Source: Gyrodactylus bullatarudis (taxonomy: Eukaryota > Platyhelminthes > Monogenea > Gyrodactylidea > Gyrodactylidae). From it: a stretch of DNA of 59,754 nucleotides. Positions within the stretch are counted from its first letter, which is position 1; every line of letters begins with the position of its first letter. The stretch covers positions 271,882-331,635 of the forward strand of contig SSNU01000173.1 in assembly GCA_012064415.1 (NCBI GenBank), in the 5' to 3' direction. The notes under the pieces are model-generated. The model was not told the origin of the DNA. It saw only the letters and a program-made list of their open reading frames with translations, and did not search any database. The translations under genes and the position numbers were made by a program. This document shows, in pieces, positions 1 through 10,291 of the stretch.

Positions 1-1
1 A

Positions 2-58
2 ATGAGATCTCCTTTAAGTCCGCTTTCAGCAGATATCTTCTTGGGATGCTTCTCGTGA
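2..58 (+). pseudogene. Penelope-like element reverse transcriptase relic
   Basis: The plus frame from base 2 reads MRSPLSPLSADIFLGCFS and then stops. This is the Penelope-like reverse transcriptase motif (consensus near MGSPLSPLLADIF) with the glycine changed to arginine. The same motif occurs on the minus strand at the far end of the window, which supports the reading. Only this stretch lies inside the window; the rest is off the left edge. The stop and the Gly-to-Arg change indicate a dead copy. Confidence 0.65.
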
Positions 59-59
59 G

Positions 60-155
60 AAACATTCGATTTTATGAATTTGCCTTTTTTTGCCTTTTTC
101 AGAATTAACAATTGCCTTTTTTCATCATAAAGTATGCCTTTTTCTGGTCGCCCTA
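60..155 (-). mobile_element. hAT-like terminal region with four AAAAAGGCA words
   Basis: Read on the minus strand, the end begins TAGGGCGACC at base 155 and carries the word AAAAAGGCA or a close variant four times within about 80 bases. The eight bases outside it (156-163, GTTATTAG) fit the hAT target-site preference nTnnnnAn. Subterminal repeats of this kind are typical transposase-binding sites in hAT elements. The partner end is outside the window, so the target duplication cannot be confirmed. The Penelope-like relic at 2-58 lies directly inside this end. Confidence 0.5.
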
Positions 156-311
156 GTTATTAGTCTTCAACCTATTTGAACGAAGAATATACAACTTGAA
201 GAGGAAAATATTCTTTTTCCAATGATATATAGTGTAGTTCTCATTAAACTCTAATTTACTACATTTCAGTCAAATGAACGCGACACATTAAAGTATCACT
301 TTTATCATGAG

Positions 312-717
312 TGAGGCCTCAAAAATAAAATAAAAAATAGTATCTCATAAACTGAAAAATAAGTAGAAAATAGAGTACTTTGAAGAAAACTTAAGAGATG
401 CTGAGTAAAAAATTGTTATAGTTTAAATTTTAAATCCTATGGAATAATTTTAAACGTGCCAGCTGCTTACACGATGAAATACTGCTAGCTTAGGGATCTA
501 GCTATCCATTTACTAGTTGAAGAATACCATACTCTGAGAAAACTATATTCAGAAAAATAGTACTAAAAAGTACCGGGACAACAATTTAGTGCAAAAATAG
601 TACCAGCTATCATTAAATTGGGATAAGATAGGCAGATTTTTCCTTCACATTATTACAACTCAGTCAGTATTTCATCTAGAGTAAAAATAGACCAAATAGT
701 ACTTTTTTGAGGCCCTA
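312..717. mobile_element. hAT-like MITE, 406 bp
   Basis: Both ends carry the terminal motif TRRGGCCTCAAAAA: TGAGGCCTCAAAAA on the left, and TAGGGCCTCAAAAA on the right read on the minus strand. Flanking octamers ATCATGAG (304-311) and ATTATCAG (718-725) agree at six of eight positions, and both fit nTnnnnAn. The interior is rich in AAAATAGTA-like words near both ends. No coding capacity is seen. A related element lies at 13202-13437 and a lone end at about 29377. Confidence 0.55.
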
Positions 718-1447
718 ATTATCAGTCATTATTACAGTTGAATGTAGACTGTTTCTCTGAAATTTGAACTCAAAGCATATCTGATATTCCAAGTTTTTCT
801 GAAATAAATTCCCATGAATCTCTATATGGAATATAGAATATATAGAATATAAAGAGGCTAATAGCTTCGAGGATAATTGGTGAACTGAATATTTTTATTG
901 ATTAATAGGACAGAAACTCTGGGAGCATATTTCTCGAAAACAATAGCAAAATTCTCAGCATTTTCTGGCAAGAAAATAGCAACGATAAATTTACCAATAA
1001 GAATTTTATCTTAAATAATACATCTTATATGTAGTGGGAATGTTTTCGCAAAAAATAGAATAGTTACTACTCTTTTGATTAAAAACACTCTATTGCTACA
1101 TCTTCTACGTTCATTTATTAAACGAAGGCTCATTATTTCGGCAGTTGATCCTCATTTTCTATAAATGATTTTTTATAGAAAATATGATTCTAACATTTTT
1201 ATGCACAAGCTACTTTCTTTACTAAATGTATTTGAATGTAACTTACAGCCTCCATTCAGGTAGTAATTTATTAAACTATAAGATAGAATAACTTCGAGTC
1301 CAACAAAAGGTACAGTACAAATAAAATCTCAAGATGAAAATGTTATTGAATAGTTTTTACCTAGGCTACCTTCATATCTATGTTATTCCAGAACTTTTAT
1401 CAATCTGGTTAGTATAAATTCGACAAATTAGATTGCCAACCACATAC
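718..1447. other. non-coding stretch beside the membrane-protein exon
   Basis: AT-rich sequence without a recognisable exon, RNA or element. By splice logic it should be the start of the intron following the minus-strand exon that ends at 1448. Confidence 0.4.
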
Positions 1448-1993
1448 CTGATTCGGATTCATTGTCACAACGACAGGCTGTGATATCCTCTTTGATGGAG
1501 TGGGCGGCGATCCGTTGACATCGTAATTCTGCGTCTCACTGGCCACATTCTGAATTCCATCAATTTCCTTTTCTACTTCATTAAATAGTTCCTTATTAAA
1601 TTCATATTGTACATGGCTGGCTGTAAACTTGTTTGGCATACTACGCTCCCAAAAGCACATTTGCAGAATATACCCAAGTGTGGCGAGTAGGCCAATGCTG
1701 CCTATAATCATATTGACATTGTTCATAAAATAGCCAATTATTGTGAGAATTGTAAATAGGACTATTAAAACACCCGGTAAGACATACTTGAGGAATATTT
1801 TGACTTTTTTGAGAATTCTACCAAACCTTTTCTTCTTCAAATATTTCGAATGGATGTTGTTCAATTTGGCCACATCGCGTGCATCCAAACAACCATTCCC
1901 TTCCTTGCCATCCATTGGACTTTGACTCCTTTCCTTCTCCCACGACAACTGACAACTAAGGGAATCCTTTGACATACGAGTATATACACACAC
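1448..1993 (-). CDS. exon of an unidentified two-helix membrane protein (partial gene)
   Basis: I do not recognise the family. The open frame starts at an ATG at 1991-1993; a second ATG (MSKDSLS) is six codons later. It runs about 182 codons to a consensus donor GTATGT at 1447-1442, after ...VVVTMNPNQ. A basic stretch (KYLKKKRFGRILKKVK) is followed by two hydrophobic segments, about LPGVLIVLFTILTIIGYFM and NMIIGSIGLLATLGYILQM, split by the polar turn NNV. An acidic region (NKELFNEVEKEIDGI) and a Pro/Ser/Thr tail (SPPTPSKRISQP) follow. The composition looks coding, unlike the surroundings. No good acceptor lies upstream, so this may be the first coding exon. It lies about 1 kb downstream of the receptor phosphatase stop on the same strand and continues off the left edge. 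Confidence 0.6.
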
Positions 1994-3054
1994 TCCAATG
2001 AGTTAACTTATAAATAACAAAATTACTCTATATATATATTTCCCCTCTTTAATAAGAATAATAATAATACCTTGGTATCATTCATTTCATTAGTGGAGCA
2101 TTCTTATTGGTCAATAGCCTCTGCAATAATCAAATCTTTCCCCTAATAATTTAACTAGAAAGTATTGCTTATTTTATTCCTAATGTACAGTTATTCTTGA
2201 TGACTTGGTAATTCATGATTTTTACACAAATCTAATTTTTTTTAAATCAGTAAATTTGTAGATTTTCAAATCAGTAGCGCCTCAAAATGTATTAAAAAGC
2301 ATATTTTATCTGGCCAAAGCCAGAATCCTAAAAACGTCAAAAATGCTTTTTATTTAAGTCAATTAAGTCATATTACGCATTATTTTTTTATCGGTCATAA
2401 TACCTTATTTTTATCAATTTGGATTTTAATTTGATCAGAAATTGGGATCACAAAGAAAATATCTACCTTGATTTTATATCAGTTTATACTAATACTACCT
2501 TCAATCTGATCGGTCGATATAACAGTACCCTATTACCTCATGTACACGAATACGTTCTCGACCAATCAAATTCGAGCATGCAATATCAATCAACCAAGAA
2601 TCGAGAATAGCTTTACATTCTTTCAAAGAATTAAATATCAATTTGATAAAACACTCAAATATAATTGGTTACTCTCTAGACTGAGAAAACACGAGTAAGA
2701 TAATAAGGATGGATCTGTATTAATTTATTTACAAAACTTTTCATTATTTCAAAAATCTTTACAACTGTGATCGTTATCATCATCATCATTAATAACCTAA
2801 AGAAAAAGGGTATTCACATTCATAAGGTGTCGTTCACATCAATAAAGTTAAATGCATCATCACAAGTTTTTAAATTACAGCTTTAAATCGGACTTCTTGT
2901 TATCTATTATGTACAGGAGAGTTTGTTTTCTAAAAATTCCCTTTGGCATTAGTCAAAACCTTATAAATTGAATTTTTTTCAAATCAAAAAAGAAGAAAAA
3001 ATCAAGAAATGATTCATATAATATAAAAGAAAAAAATGAAGAATGATGCAAAAG
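1994..3054 (-). other. 3' flank of the receptor phosphatase gene and intergenic spacer
   Basis: No further coding exon is seen. The part near 3054 should be the 3' untranslated region of the receptor gene. A minus-strand AATAAA lies at 2724-2729, about 330 bases after the stop, and is a plausible polyadenylation signal. A GCGCCTCAAAA sequence near 2278 resembles the hAT-like ends of this window but has no convincing partner. Confidence 0.4.
2724..2729 (-). promoter_or_regulatory. candidate polyadenylation signal AATAAA
   Basis: Minus-strand AATAAA about 330 bases downstream of the receptor phosphatase stop codon. The hexamer is common by chance in AT-rich DNA, so its use is only plausible. 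Confidence 0.3.
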
Positions 3055-3549
3055 TTAACAATAACTACTTCTGTGACTATTTATAGTTTGAAGATAATTA
3101 CAAATAATCTGATAGCACAACTGATAATGTTCCTCCGTACTGACCAGTTGTATTCGCTGGAGTTGTAATAGTTTAACTGTCTGATAAATATCAATGAATG
3201 GTTCAATATTTAATCGCTCGAGAATGTTACTGAGACACAAATAGATTCCACTCCGAGAGCCCCCACTACTACAATGAACAGTGATGGGTCCCTCAAGACC
3301 GAATTGCTCTTTTGTCTTGTTTATTTGAAAGACTAAGTCAATTAGAGCTGGTGCATTCAGGGTGACGTTAGCGTCTGACCAGGAGATGAACTGGAATTGG
3401 CGTATTGTCCTGGTCTCACCAGTGCGTACATCGCTCATTTTGAATTCTCTCAAGACATAATCTGTCATGGTATACTCAGAGATTGACTCAACAACAAAAT
3501 AATGATGTTTACTGACTGTGTCCTTTGGCCAATAGCATGTACTCTTGAT
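3055..3549 (-). CDS. receptor phosphatase last exon: D2 catalytic half and stop
   Basis: 165 codons in phase 0 after acceptor TTCTAG. It begins IKSTCYWPKD, the CxYWP region of a phosphatase domain. RQFQFISWSDANV (local residues about 50-62) is the WPD-loop region, with WSD at 57-59. The signature HCSSGGSRSG has Cys93 and Arg99. The Q-loop reads LVSTEEHY, with Ser137 where Gln is expected. The chain ends NSHRSSYC followed by TAA. In canonical LAR-type D2 domains the loop usually reads WPE, so an Asp here is unusual. Exon joins 5537-5791 in phase 0. Confidence 0.85.
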   Translation of the reverse strand: MKSTCYWPKDTVSKHHYFVVESISEYTMTDYVLREFKMSDVRTGETRTIRQFQFISWSDANVTLNAPALIDLVFQINKTKEQFGLEGPITVHCSSGGSRSGIYLCLSNILERLNIEPFIDIYQTVKLLQLQRIQLVSTEEHYQLCYQIICNYLQTINSHRSSYC

Positions 3550-5536
3550 CTAGAAAATAATTTGATTATTCAAAGATGGAATGTTTCAAATTTAATATAG
3601 GCCTTTAGATCTTAAAGATAGAAGAATTTAATTCATCTTTTCTCAATAGAATAGGTCCTGTCTGTAAATTAATCAAGTCAACTTTTTGGCAAAAGGAAAT
3701 TGTAAAATTAATCACTCAGAAGGGAAGTTAGAATAATGACAAAATCTTAAAAAGGCTCACTTTTCCATTAGAGATTAATTAATGAGTGAAGCTAATTAAT
3801 CAAGAAAATGGTAGAACAATAGGCAATCTTGATTAACGTTTACAAAGATTTATTAGAGTTTTGGTTTGTATTAGAATAATATTATATTATAATACCAAGA
3901 CCAAAGCTTTTAGAGAATTCTCAGTAGATGGCGTTCCTCCATGAATCGTAAGAAAGTTATCCGACTTTTCATACCATTTGCTTATTCAGAAATTCTTTTA
4001 GAATTTTCGATGGCTCAGAGTTCTTTCGCTACAAAAATGACAAAATCCATGATGACATTTAGAAAACGTTTTACGATAATTTCAGAGTAAAACGACGGTT
4101 CCTGTGACCTTTGAGAAAATCAAAAACGTTATTAATGAAAGCTGCAGCTAGATATTTTGGCTTTTTAAATGATAGTTTTTTAACTAAAATTAAATTTTAA
4201 TTTAACTAGCCATATAATGTCCATGTTAGGAGAACAATAATCTTCTGAACCTCGTTAGGAAATGAGTCCATTGGTTGTTAAAATGTTAAAGAATAGATTT
4301 CCCACTATAGGTTTTATGAAAAAATCTTATTATTGGCCTAATTTTTCTTGGATCAAATTTCATAATGGGATTCAGAAGATAATTTTTTCCCCCGACTATC
4401 CATAGAAAATTGAGTCATTGGTGAAAATGGTAACTACTCTCATCTTTATATCAGTTGGGTTTAGATCTGTTTGGAGGATGACCAACCTGTTTGTGAAGCC
4501 TCTTTCAGACATCTTGGAACGGAAATAGTCGAGTAAACTTTCACCGAAGGAAGTACTTAACCATCACAGTATTGAAATGTCTGGTTGGTCATAATCCAAT
4601 TCAATTTACTTTTACTAATGCATTTTCCTTAGTGAAAGAAAAAATAATCTTGGTGTCATTGTTTTGATACTTTTATTCTTATTATTAGCCTAAAAGTTTG
4701 TTAATTATCTAGAGCAAAATGTGTATGATTATTCAAATAATCCTTCTTGTAATCCTGACAACATATTTACTCATATTGATATGATTATTGATTGTTATAT
4801 TGTATCGCCTAAAATAGAGATTTATGAACTATAATACTCCACTTAGCTATGAGAGGGGAGTGTCTTTTTAATAAAAATTAAATATTAAAATCTATAAATG
4901 CGAATTTATACAAATACATATATAACAGAAGAAGATGTAGTTAATTTCTGGTCCCCAGTCGGTTATGCCTTTTGATAGTAGTACCTTGTTCCAGAGTTTA
5001 GAAACCAATTGTAAAAAAAGTGCTCTTCAAACTCTACTCAATGAGTGTATTACTCATTTACAATAATTTACACAAATATGAATTGTACTTTTGATCCTCT
5101 CTGGACTGACCAATGGATTTGAAGAGAATCAGCATCAAATAAGATTTACGTATTTGAATAATTACAAAGTAGAATTTTAATTCACATGTATTTGGTTCTT
5201 CTCGTGTAAATGTCTCAAGATGTGTTGAAATCAGAGACTAAACTAGGATTCTAATTTTTAAGTAACCAAGGTGAAAATCTTTTGAGTCGCAATGGATAGT
5301 ATATTTCAAAATCAGCTGAATTATTTAATTCAGTCTGATTTTCATAGCTACTCTGAGCTTCATTTCTAACTTGGAAAAAGGGTCCTACTCATGAAGAGTA
5401 GATTGAAATTGAAATGATCCCTCATTCTACCCTACCTCTAGACTATGGTTCTGGAATAATTTGGTACCTTCCAGTAGACAGATTGTTTTCTCAGTTCTAT
5501 TTTTCAATTCTATTGTATTTTTACAACTAAACTAAC
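3550..5536 (-). other. intron between the two D2 exons
   Basis: AT-rich intron without further exons. It contains a decayed relative of the hammerhead-bearing unit at 4476-4597, listed separately. Confidence 0.6.
4476..4597 (+). repeat. decayed relative of the hammerhead-carrying inverted-repeat unit
   Basis: GGATGACCAACCTG (4476-4489) and CTGGTTGGTCATAATCC (4581-4597) form an imperfect inverted repeat. The segment 4541-4597 (ACCGAAGGAAGTACTT, then AGTATTGAAATGTCTGG) aligns with the hammerhead-like motif at 20103-20143. In the 32 columns from GTACTT to GTCTGG about 26 are identical. The left half, read on the minus strand, carries GTCTGAAAGAGGCTTC, which matches GTCTGGAAGAGGCTTC at 20138-20153. 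The catalytic CUGA is CCGA here, so it should be inactive. Confidence 0.45.
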
Positions 5537-5791
5537 CTTATCTCCTTCATAGACTTGACACAGCATAACGATAATGTTAGACTTGTACTGCCATATCATA
5601 CGCCAGAAATCTTCAATTGTATTCGCCATTGGTGCCTGAGTGACAATAAAGGCATGCTTCTTCTTGTAACTATCGATGAGGGATGCATTGATATAGTCAC
5701 TATTCTCCGTCCCTCTGATACCATCGAGAATAACTCTGTTGAATGTGTATGGCTGTAGGTTTACAAGACGATTCTTTTTATCGATTGATCT
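5537..5791 (-). CDS. receptor phosphatase exon: D2 amino half
   Basis: 85 codons between acceptor TTTGTTAG and donor GTTAGT, phase 0 on both sides. It opens RSIDKKNRLVNLQPY, the phosphotyrosine-recognition loop; the usual KNRY tyrosine is Leu. YTFNRVILDG, NSDYINASLIDSYKK, FIVTQAPMANTIEDFWRMIW and SNIIVMLCQV follow, all standard phosphatase core blocks. This part of D2 is closer to family consensus than the matching part of D1. Confidence 0.88.
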
Positions 5792-5944
5792 CTAACAAAA
5801 GAATAGAAAACATGAAACGTCTATAAGAGAAAGCCAAAGCCAAAGTTAATACAGTAACCAAAAATTGTTCAATGAATTTTACAACCCTAATCTACATGAT
5901 AGTAAAAAGCTGGTCAAAAAACAGAGTGATAGAGGAGTAGATAC

Positions 5945-6554
5945 CTTTATGTTGGGTGAAAGACACATTGAGTAGAGATCATTGTTAGCATTTTGGGTGA
6001 GTATTTTCAATTTCCTAAACTCCATCTGTATGCCAGTCTCTTCTGGTTGAGCTAATAAGGAAGAGCTTGAAGAAGAGCCAAGGACACAGTTGATATCGAG
6101 AACATTGGCCATCTTCTTCATAGAGAGTTTATTGAAGAAGGTGAGAAAATCTTTGCTTGTTATTTCAGTCATTCCGTCAATGAGGTATTCCCCAATTATT
6201 TTGTAGATAAAACTGTACTGATCTAAACAGGAGACCATGTTGTTTCTCGATAATCGCATTCGTTTCACCAATCCAAATACATCAAGATACTTTTCATAAT
6301 GCACCTGAGCGATTCCATTAAAGATTGCGATAAAAGTACCAGTACGACAGACACCATTCAGGCAATGGATGAGTATTGGCCCGTCCAAATATGACTCGAA
6401 CATCATTCGTGAGGATTTTGCAATCTTTTGTGAGTAATTCGATGATAAAATGGAATCAATGCGTCGTATAAAGTTGAGCAATGTCCCGCTAATCTGTGGT
6501 ACACCTCCCATTGGCCAAGCATTGAAATGTCCCTGCCAAATTTCTTTTGATTCT
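5945..6554 (-). CDS. receptor phosphatase exon: D1 catalytic half and start of D2
   Basis: 610 bases between acceptor CTATTTAG and donor GTATCT; enters with one base of a split Lys codon and leaves in phase 0. The WPD loop reads HFNAWPMGGVP, with Met (local residue 15) where the general-acid Asp is expected. The signature is HCLNGVCRTG, keeping Cys64 and Arg70 (CX5R). The Q-loop MVSCLDQYSFIY has Ser for the usual Gln of MVQT. Past D1 a Ser-rich linker (GSSSSSSLL) leads to MEFRKLKILTQNAN, the N-terminal helix of D2. A domain with CX5R but no WPD Asp and no Q-loop Gln is expected to be weak or inactive, perhaps substrate-binding only. Confidence 0.87.
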
Positions 6555-7473
6555 CTAAATAGATGAAAATGTAAAATTTTTTGACACAAATTAATCTAAA
6601 TCCTCATACAAATTAGAAGTTAAAACTTATTAATTGGAGATATCAAGCAAGTGATTGCATATCTGAAATCTACCGTTATTGTTTCACTGAAGTAAGTTAA
6701 TATGTTTTTTTCTAAGGCCTCACATTTTCAAAAAATCACCTTTCTTTAAGTAACTTTGGTTATACTTAGGGAAAAGCTTTGTTTATGAATTATACACATT
6801 TTTGTGGCTTAATAAATTTATTTTCTAATGAGGAGTAAAAAATTATCTTTTAGTTTAAAATTTCGCCTGAGAAAGTGTTGAGCTTATGTTTGAAATCATA
6901 AATTCACACCTGTTTACACATTTAGTTAGATAAATTTTAGAGTTTTTACTCTAGTGATCAATCTCATCTATAGATGGAGAATCTTTATTTATCATAATTG
7001 CACATCAGTTGATAATGTGCCTGTTATTGATTTGTTATTCGTTAAACAAATAGAATAATAAAGTAGCGTGAGAGATTTCATTCATTGCTAAAAAATAAAA
7101 ACTTTATTTGTACATTGCCATGGTCTGGATAACAAAATGAATGAAAAAAATTCAGCATACATTTCAAAGTACGCAAAGTGAGGGAAATGTTAAGAAGAAT
7201 ACGCAAAGCCTTAACTATCGTATGGTTTAGTAGGAGCTTCAGACAAATTTATTCCTTCTGCTGACTTATTACGTAGTTTCACGTGGAGAGGGGAAAGATT
7301 TTTGAAAATAAAAAGAAATCTATTCATTTTTTATAATAACGGATTAAAGTAGTAGTTGATATCCCTACGTTAAAAAAGGAACTATGAAAAAAGATGGTTT
7401 TTCAACAGTGTGTTATACACGTGGCATTTTCAAGTCTGGGTCAAAGGGTTTTTATTGATGATATAGGACTAAC
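6555..7473 (-). other. intron within D1
   Basis: AT-rich intron; no element or RNA recognised. A TAAGGCCTCAC near 6717 resembles hAT-like ends of this window but lacks a partner and a fitting target octamer. Confidence 0.55.
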
Positions 7474-7694
7474 TTGTTGTATTCCATGTGAATACGATTC
7501 ATGGAGTAGTCTGAAAATTGAATTCTCTCTAAAACACTTATGATGATTCCATTATGGTTGATGGTCCCACGATGGGGTAGGTATGATTCTTCTCTGTCAT
7601 TATTATCTGTTGGATCCGACAGCATGACAATGAATTTAACATTCTGCTGCCAAATCATTTGCCAAAAGTCTCCGATACAATTTCCCAACGGTGT
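7474..7694 (-). CDS. receptor phosphatase exon: D1 central part
   Basis: 221 bases between acceptor CCCTCATTAG and donor GTTAGT; enters in phase 0 and leaves with two bases of a split Lys codon. It reads TPLGNCIGDFWQMIWQQNV, then FIVMLSDPTDNND, matching the GPL..T..DFWRM.WEQ block of phosphatase D1 domains. The canonical KCxxYWP is replaced by REESYLPHRGT, another sign that D1 has diverged. The end, SMNRIHMEYNK, leads to the WPD-loop exon. Confidence 0.85.
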
Positions 7695-8306
7695 CTAATG
7701 AGGGAGAAAAACGAAAGAGTTTTGAATTCTTCTCTATTCATGGGAAATCGGTTAAAAGCAGGCTTTAATTATAGTAATTAATTACTATAGTAATAATTTA
7801 AAGGGAGAACTATTTTTAAAATTTGATTGATTTATTCTTTTATTTCATTCTATAAAAAGTTAAGGGTTAAAATTTTGTGATAAAAGCTAGTTAATATGAG
7901 TTTATGAATTTCACAGAATCTCAACTCTTTTCATCACGCTCTTGAATATGATGGAGATTTTTTTTGAAATCTAGGCCAAAAATCTATGTCAAAAAAAACT
8001 GAGTTGAAATATTCTGTCAATTTTATATTGAGAAAGTGTAATTAAAGGATAGTGATTAGGTAAGGGAACAACCATCACCCTTAAATTTATGAGAGACTGG
8101 TAGTAAAATTGATCAAGGAAACGAAATTACGCTTAAAATTTCCCAGCTTTTCGTAGATTTTCAGATTTTGAACTTGATCAATTTTGCAACGAATTAAATA
8201 ACCAATTCTATCATGGACTAAATATTTTCTATGTAAGGTGCACTTTGTTTTTCCCATAACTAAACAAACTTTTAATATCCCATATGTTTGTTTGATTTAT
8301 GCTCAC
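7695..8306 (-). other. intron within D1
   Basis: AT-rich intron between two D1 exons; nothing recognisable beyond its GTGAGC donor at 8306-8301 and the acceptor at 7695. Confidence 0.55.
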
Positions 8307-8677
8307 CTCGGCTGCAATGAAGGCATTCGATTTTTTATAACCATCGACATGATTTCCATTGATGTAGTCACTTCCCGGGGTAAAATTAGGAATCATTGAG
8401 GAGTTGCGTAAGATGACCCTAGAATGGTCAAAGACTGTGGATAGATTTGGAAATCGGTTCTTGGCCAAGTTGAAGGAGACACACGAGGCTGAAACTGTGG
8501 CCTCTTTGTGGAAGAAAATGTTGGATTCATTTTCAATCTTTTTGAATTCACTTTCTACGTCAATTGCCAGAGATTTCAGTTGGTAAGGATTCTTTGGATA
8601 CAAGTTAAATTTATTATCCGTTAAGAATTCAGTTATCTGAGGTACTGACAGGGCATACGATGAACGATTTGGAGCAT
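8307..8677 (-). CDS. receptor phosphatase exon: start of D1
   Basis: 371 bases between acceptor ATTTCCTTAG and donor GTGAGC; the first two bases complete a Tyr codon with the previous exon. After PQITEFLTDNKFNLYP comes the D1 N-terminal helix (AIDVESEFKKIENES), then LAKNRFPNLSTVFDHSRVIL, the KNRY recognition loop with Phe for Tyr. PGSDYINGNHVDGYKKSNAF is the DYINANxIDG block with Ala changed to Gly. Family membership is clear, but several usually invariant residues differ. Confidence 0.87.
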
Positions 8678-8740
8678 CTAAGGAAATTCAAAAGTATGTT
8701 CGTCACTCGAGTTGTGTTTGATTATAAAACCTAAACTTAC

Positions 8741-9754
8741 AATTTGGTCTGTTTAGGGAAGGTGAATCGAGAGTGTAGGTTTCCTCGACCAGACCCATTC
8801 CAATATTCGATCCAATGCCATTCATGTGGAATACAGTGCCAGTTCCAGAATCAGATCCAGGATTTCCAAACACCTCAGAGAATTGTGTTATCGATCGACT
8901 TCCCTTGATTGTCTCATTGGCGGCATGGGTGTTGATCCGCGGACTCATGGCATTATGATTTGTATAGCCGAGATAACTGTTACCACAACAGTTGTTATTG
9001 GTTGTGCTGAGGAATTTCATTGATTGATTACTCTTTATGGATATTCCAGAAAAGTCGTGCAAATTTGGTGAATTCAGAGGAGTTGACTTCATGAAGGAGG
9101 TCGATAAATCAATCGGATCACCAGAACCCTTCATATTAGGATTGTTAGCGTTTGCAAACCATTCGTTTTGTGTCATGAATTCACCTTGGTTATTAGACGT
9201 TGGCATCAGGTAACTCTGACGACGTCTCAAAGTATTCTTGTGCTTGGTCTTAATGGAGAAGCCAATTATTATCACAAGGCATGCAATGATGGCAAGCGTG
9301 GACAGGATACTGATCAGGATGATGCTGCTTTTCTTCATGGTTAAAAAGTCAGCTTCCACAGTTCCTTCCTGGGTATTCTTGGTAGGATTAAAGTCATCTG
9401 ACATGGGTAAATCAGAGTTTTGTCTGTGAAGAGGGCTAAAGTTGTCTGACCATTGGCTATCTTTGCAGAGGTGTTGGCCAAGGACCAGGGTGCATGCTCT
9501 TAGAGCTGCTCTGTAGTAGACTTTTTGTTCGAGATACTTGTTCTTCACATTAATGTCAGTATTTTTACGATATTTTGTGCTAGTTTCACCTTTGAAATCA
9601 GGATTTCCTAGCTGAAATTGAAAAATTGAATCGTGTATGTTGGGAAACATTTGGGAAGACTTCATAGCAACTGCAATATAAGGAGCTTTGTCACTGGGTA
9701 GGTTAGCATTGAAAGATAACTGATTAAAGTCATATTCTTCCGGGGCATATGGCT
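8741..9754 (-). CDS. receptor phosphatase exon: membrane-proximal domain, TM helix, juxtamembrane
   Basis: 1,014 bases between acceptor ACTTTCCATAG and donor GTAAGT, in phase on both sides (split Glu and Tyr codons). The first third completes the membrane-proximal fibronectin-like module (KVYYRAALRAC, then HLCKDSQWSDNFSPL). A single transmembrane helix lies at about local residues 142-167 (core ISILSTLAIIACLVIIIGF) and is followed by the stop-transfer KTKHKNTLRRR. The remaining roughly 150 residues are a low-complexity, Asn/Ser/Gly-rich juxtamembrane region before D1. This exon sets the topology: extracellular domains outside, phosphatases in the cytosol. Confidence 0.87.
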
Positions 9755-9816
9755 CTATGGAAAGTATCAACAAATAAGATTCAATCGAGTTATGAATATC
9801 ATGAAAGCATTCTTAC

Positions 9817-9984
9817 CAGACTTCATGTTGTTAAAGCCGACAATCATAGCAGGGGTGACGATAAGGAAGTAGTTGAGAATGGGACCGTTTTCATCAGATA
9901 CTCTGAATAAGGACATTGAAACTTGACCTTTCTTGGAGTTAATATGCTTGTCTGTTATAATCGGTGGCATTACATTATTAGGGT
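9817..9984 (-). CDS. receptor phosphatase exon: start of membrane-proximal FN3-like module
   Basis: 168 bases between acceptor TTTTATTTAG and donor GTAAGA, entering and leaving with split codons (Asn, Glu). It reads PNNVMPPIITDKHINSKKG, then MSLFRVSDENGPILNYFLIV, the NG-x-I-x-x-Y pattern of membrane-proximal fibronectin modules in receptor phosphatases. A 62-base intron separates it from the transmembrane exon. Confidence 0.82.
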
Positions 9985-10062
9985 CTAAATAAAATTATAC
10001 ATTATTTTTGTAGTTACTTATTAGTAGATGTGAGAATATAAAAAATATTAAAAAATACTAAC

Positions 10063-10291
10063 TTGTCCAATGTGTTGTACATTTTGTACTGAATTTCAGA
10101 TAGCTCCCCTTGATGATCATTGTTATATCGTACTTTGTGTTTGGCAATAATCCAGGTATTATAACTTGATAAGAGTTGTATGGGAGTTCAATAAACTCTA
10201 ATTGATTCCCAGATCGCGAGAGGATTCCAGTGTTTTCACTTTTATAGCTCCCATCATCCGAGACATACTCTCGATATCCGATCATATTGAT
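10063..10291 (-). CDS. receptor phosphatase exon: second half of FN3 module 8
   Basis: 229 bases between acceptor TTTAATTCAAG and donor GTTAGT; enters in phase 0. INMIGYREYVSDDGSY is the strand C/C' region and VIIPGLLPNTKYDITMII carries the fibronectin III L-x-P-x-T-x-Y signature. The first half of the module is in exon 10632-10901, so an intron splits the domain in the middle. Confidence 0.83.

Noticed and set aside
5555..5758. Plus-strand ORF of 67 codons
   Set aside because: Shadow of the D2 exon 5537-5791 on the minus strand.
8826..9429. Plus-strand ORFs across the transmembrane exon
   Set aside because: Antisense of the exon 8741-9754; no motif of their own.
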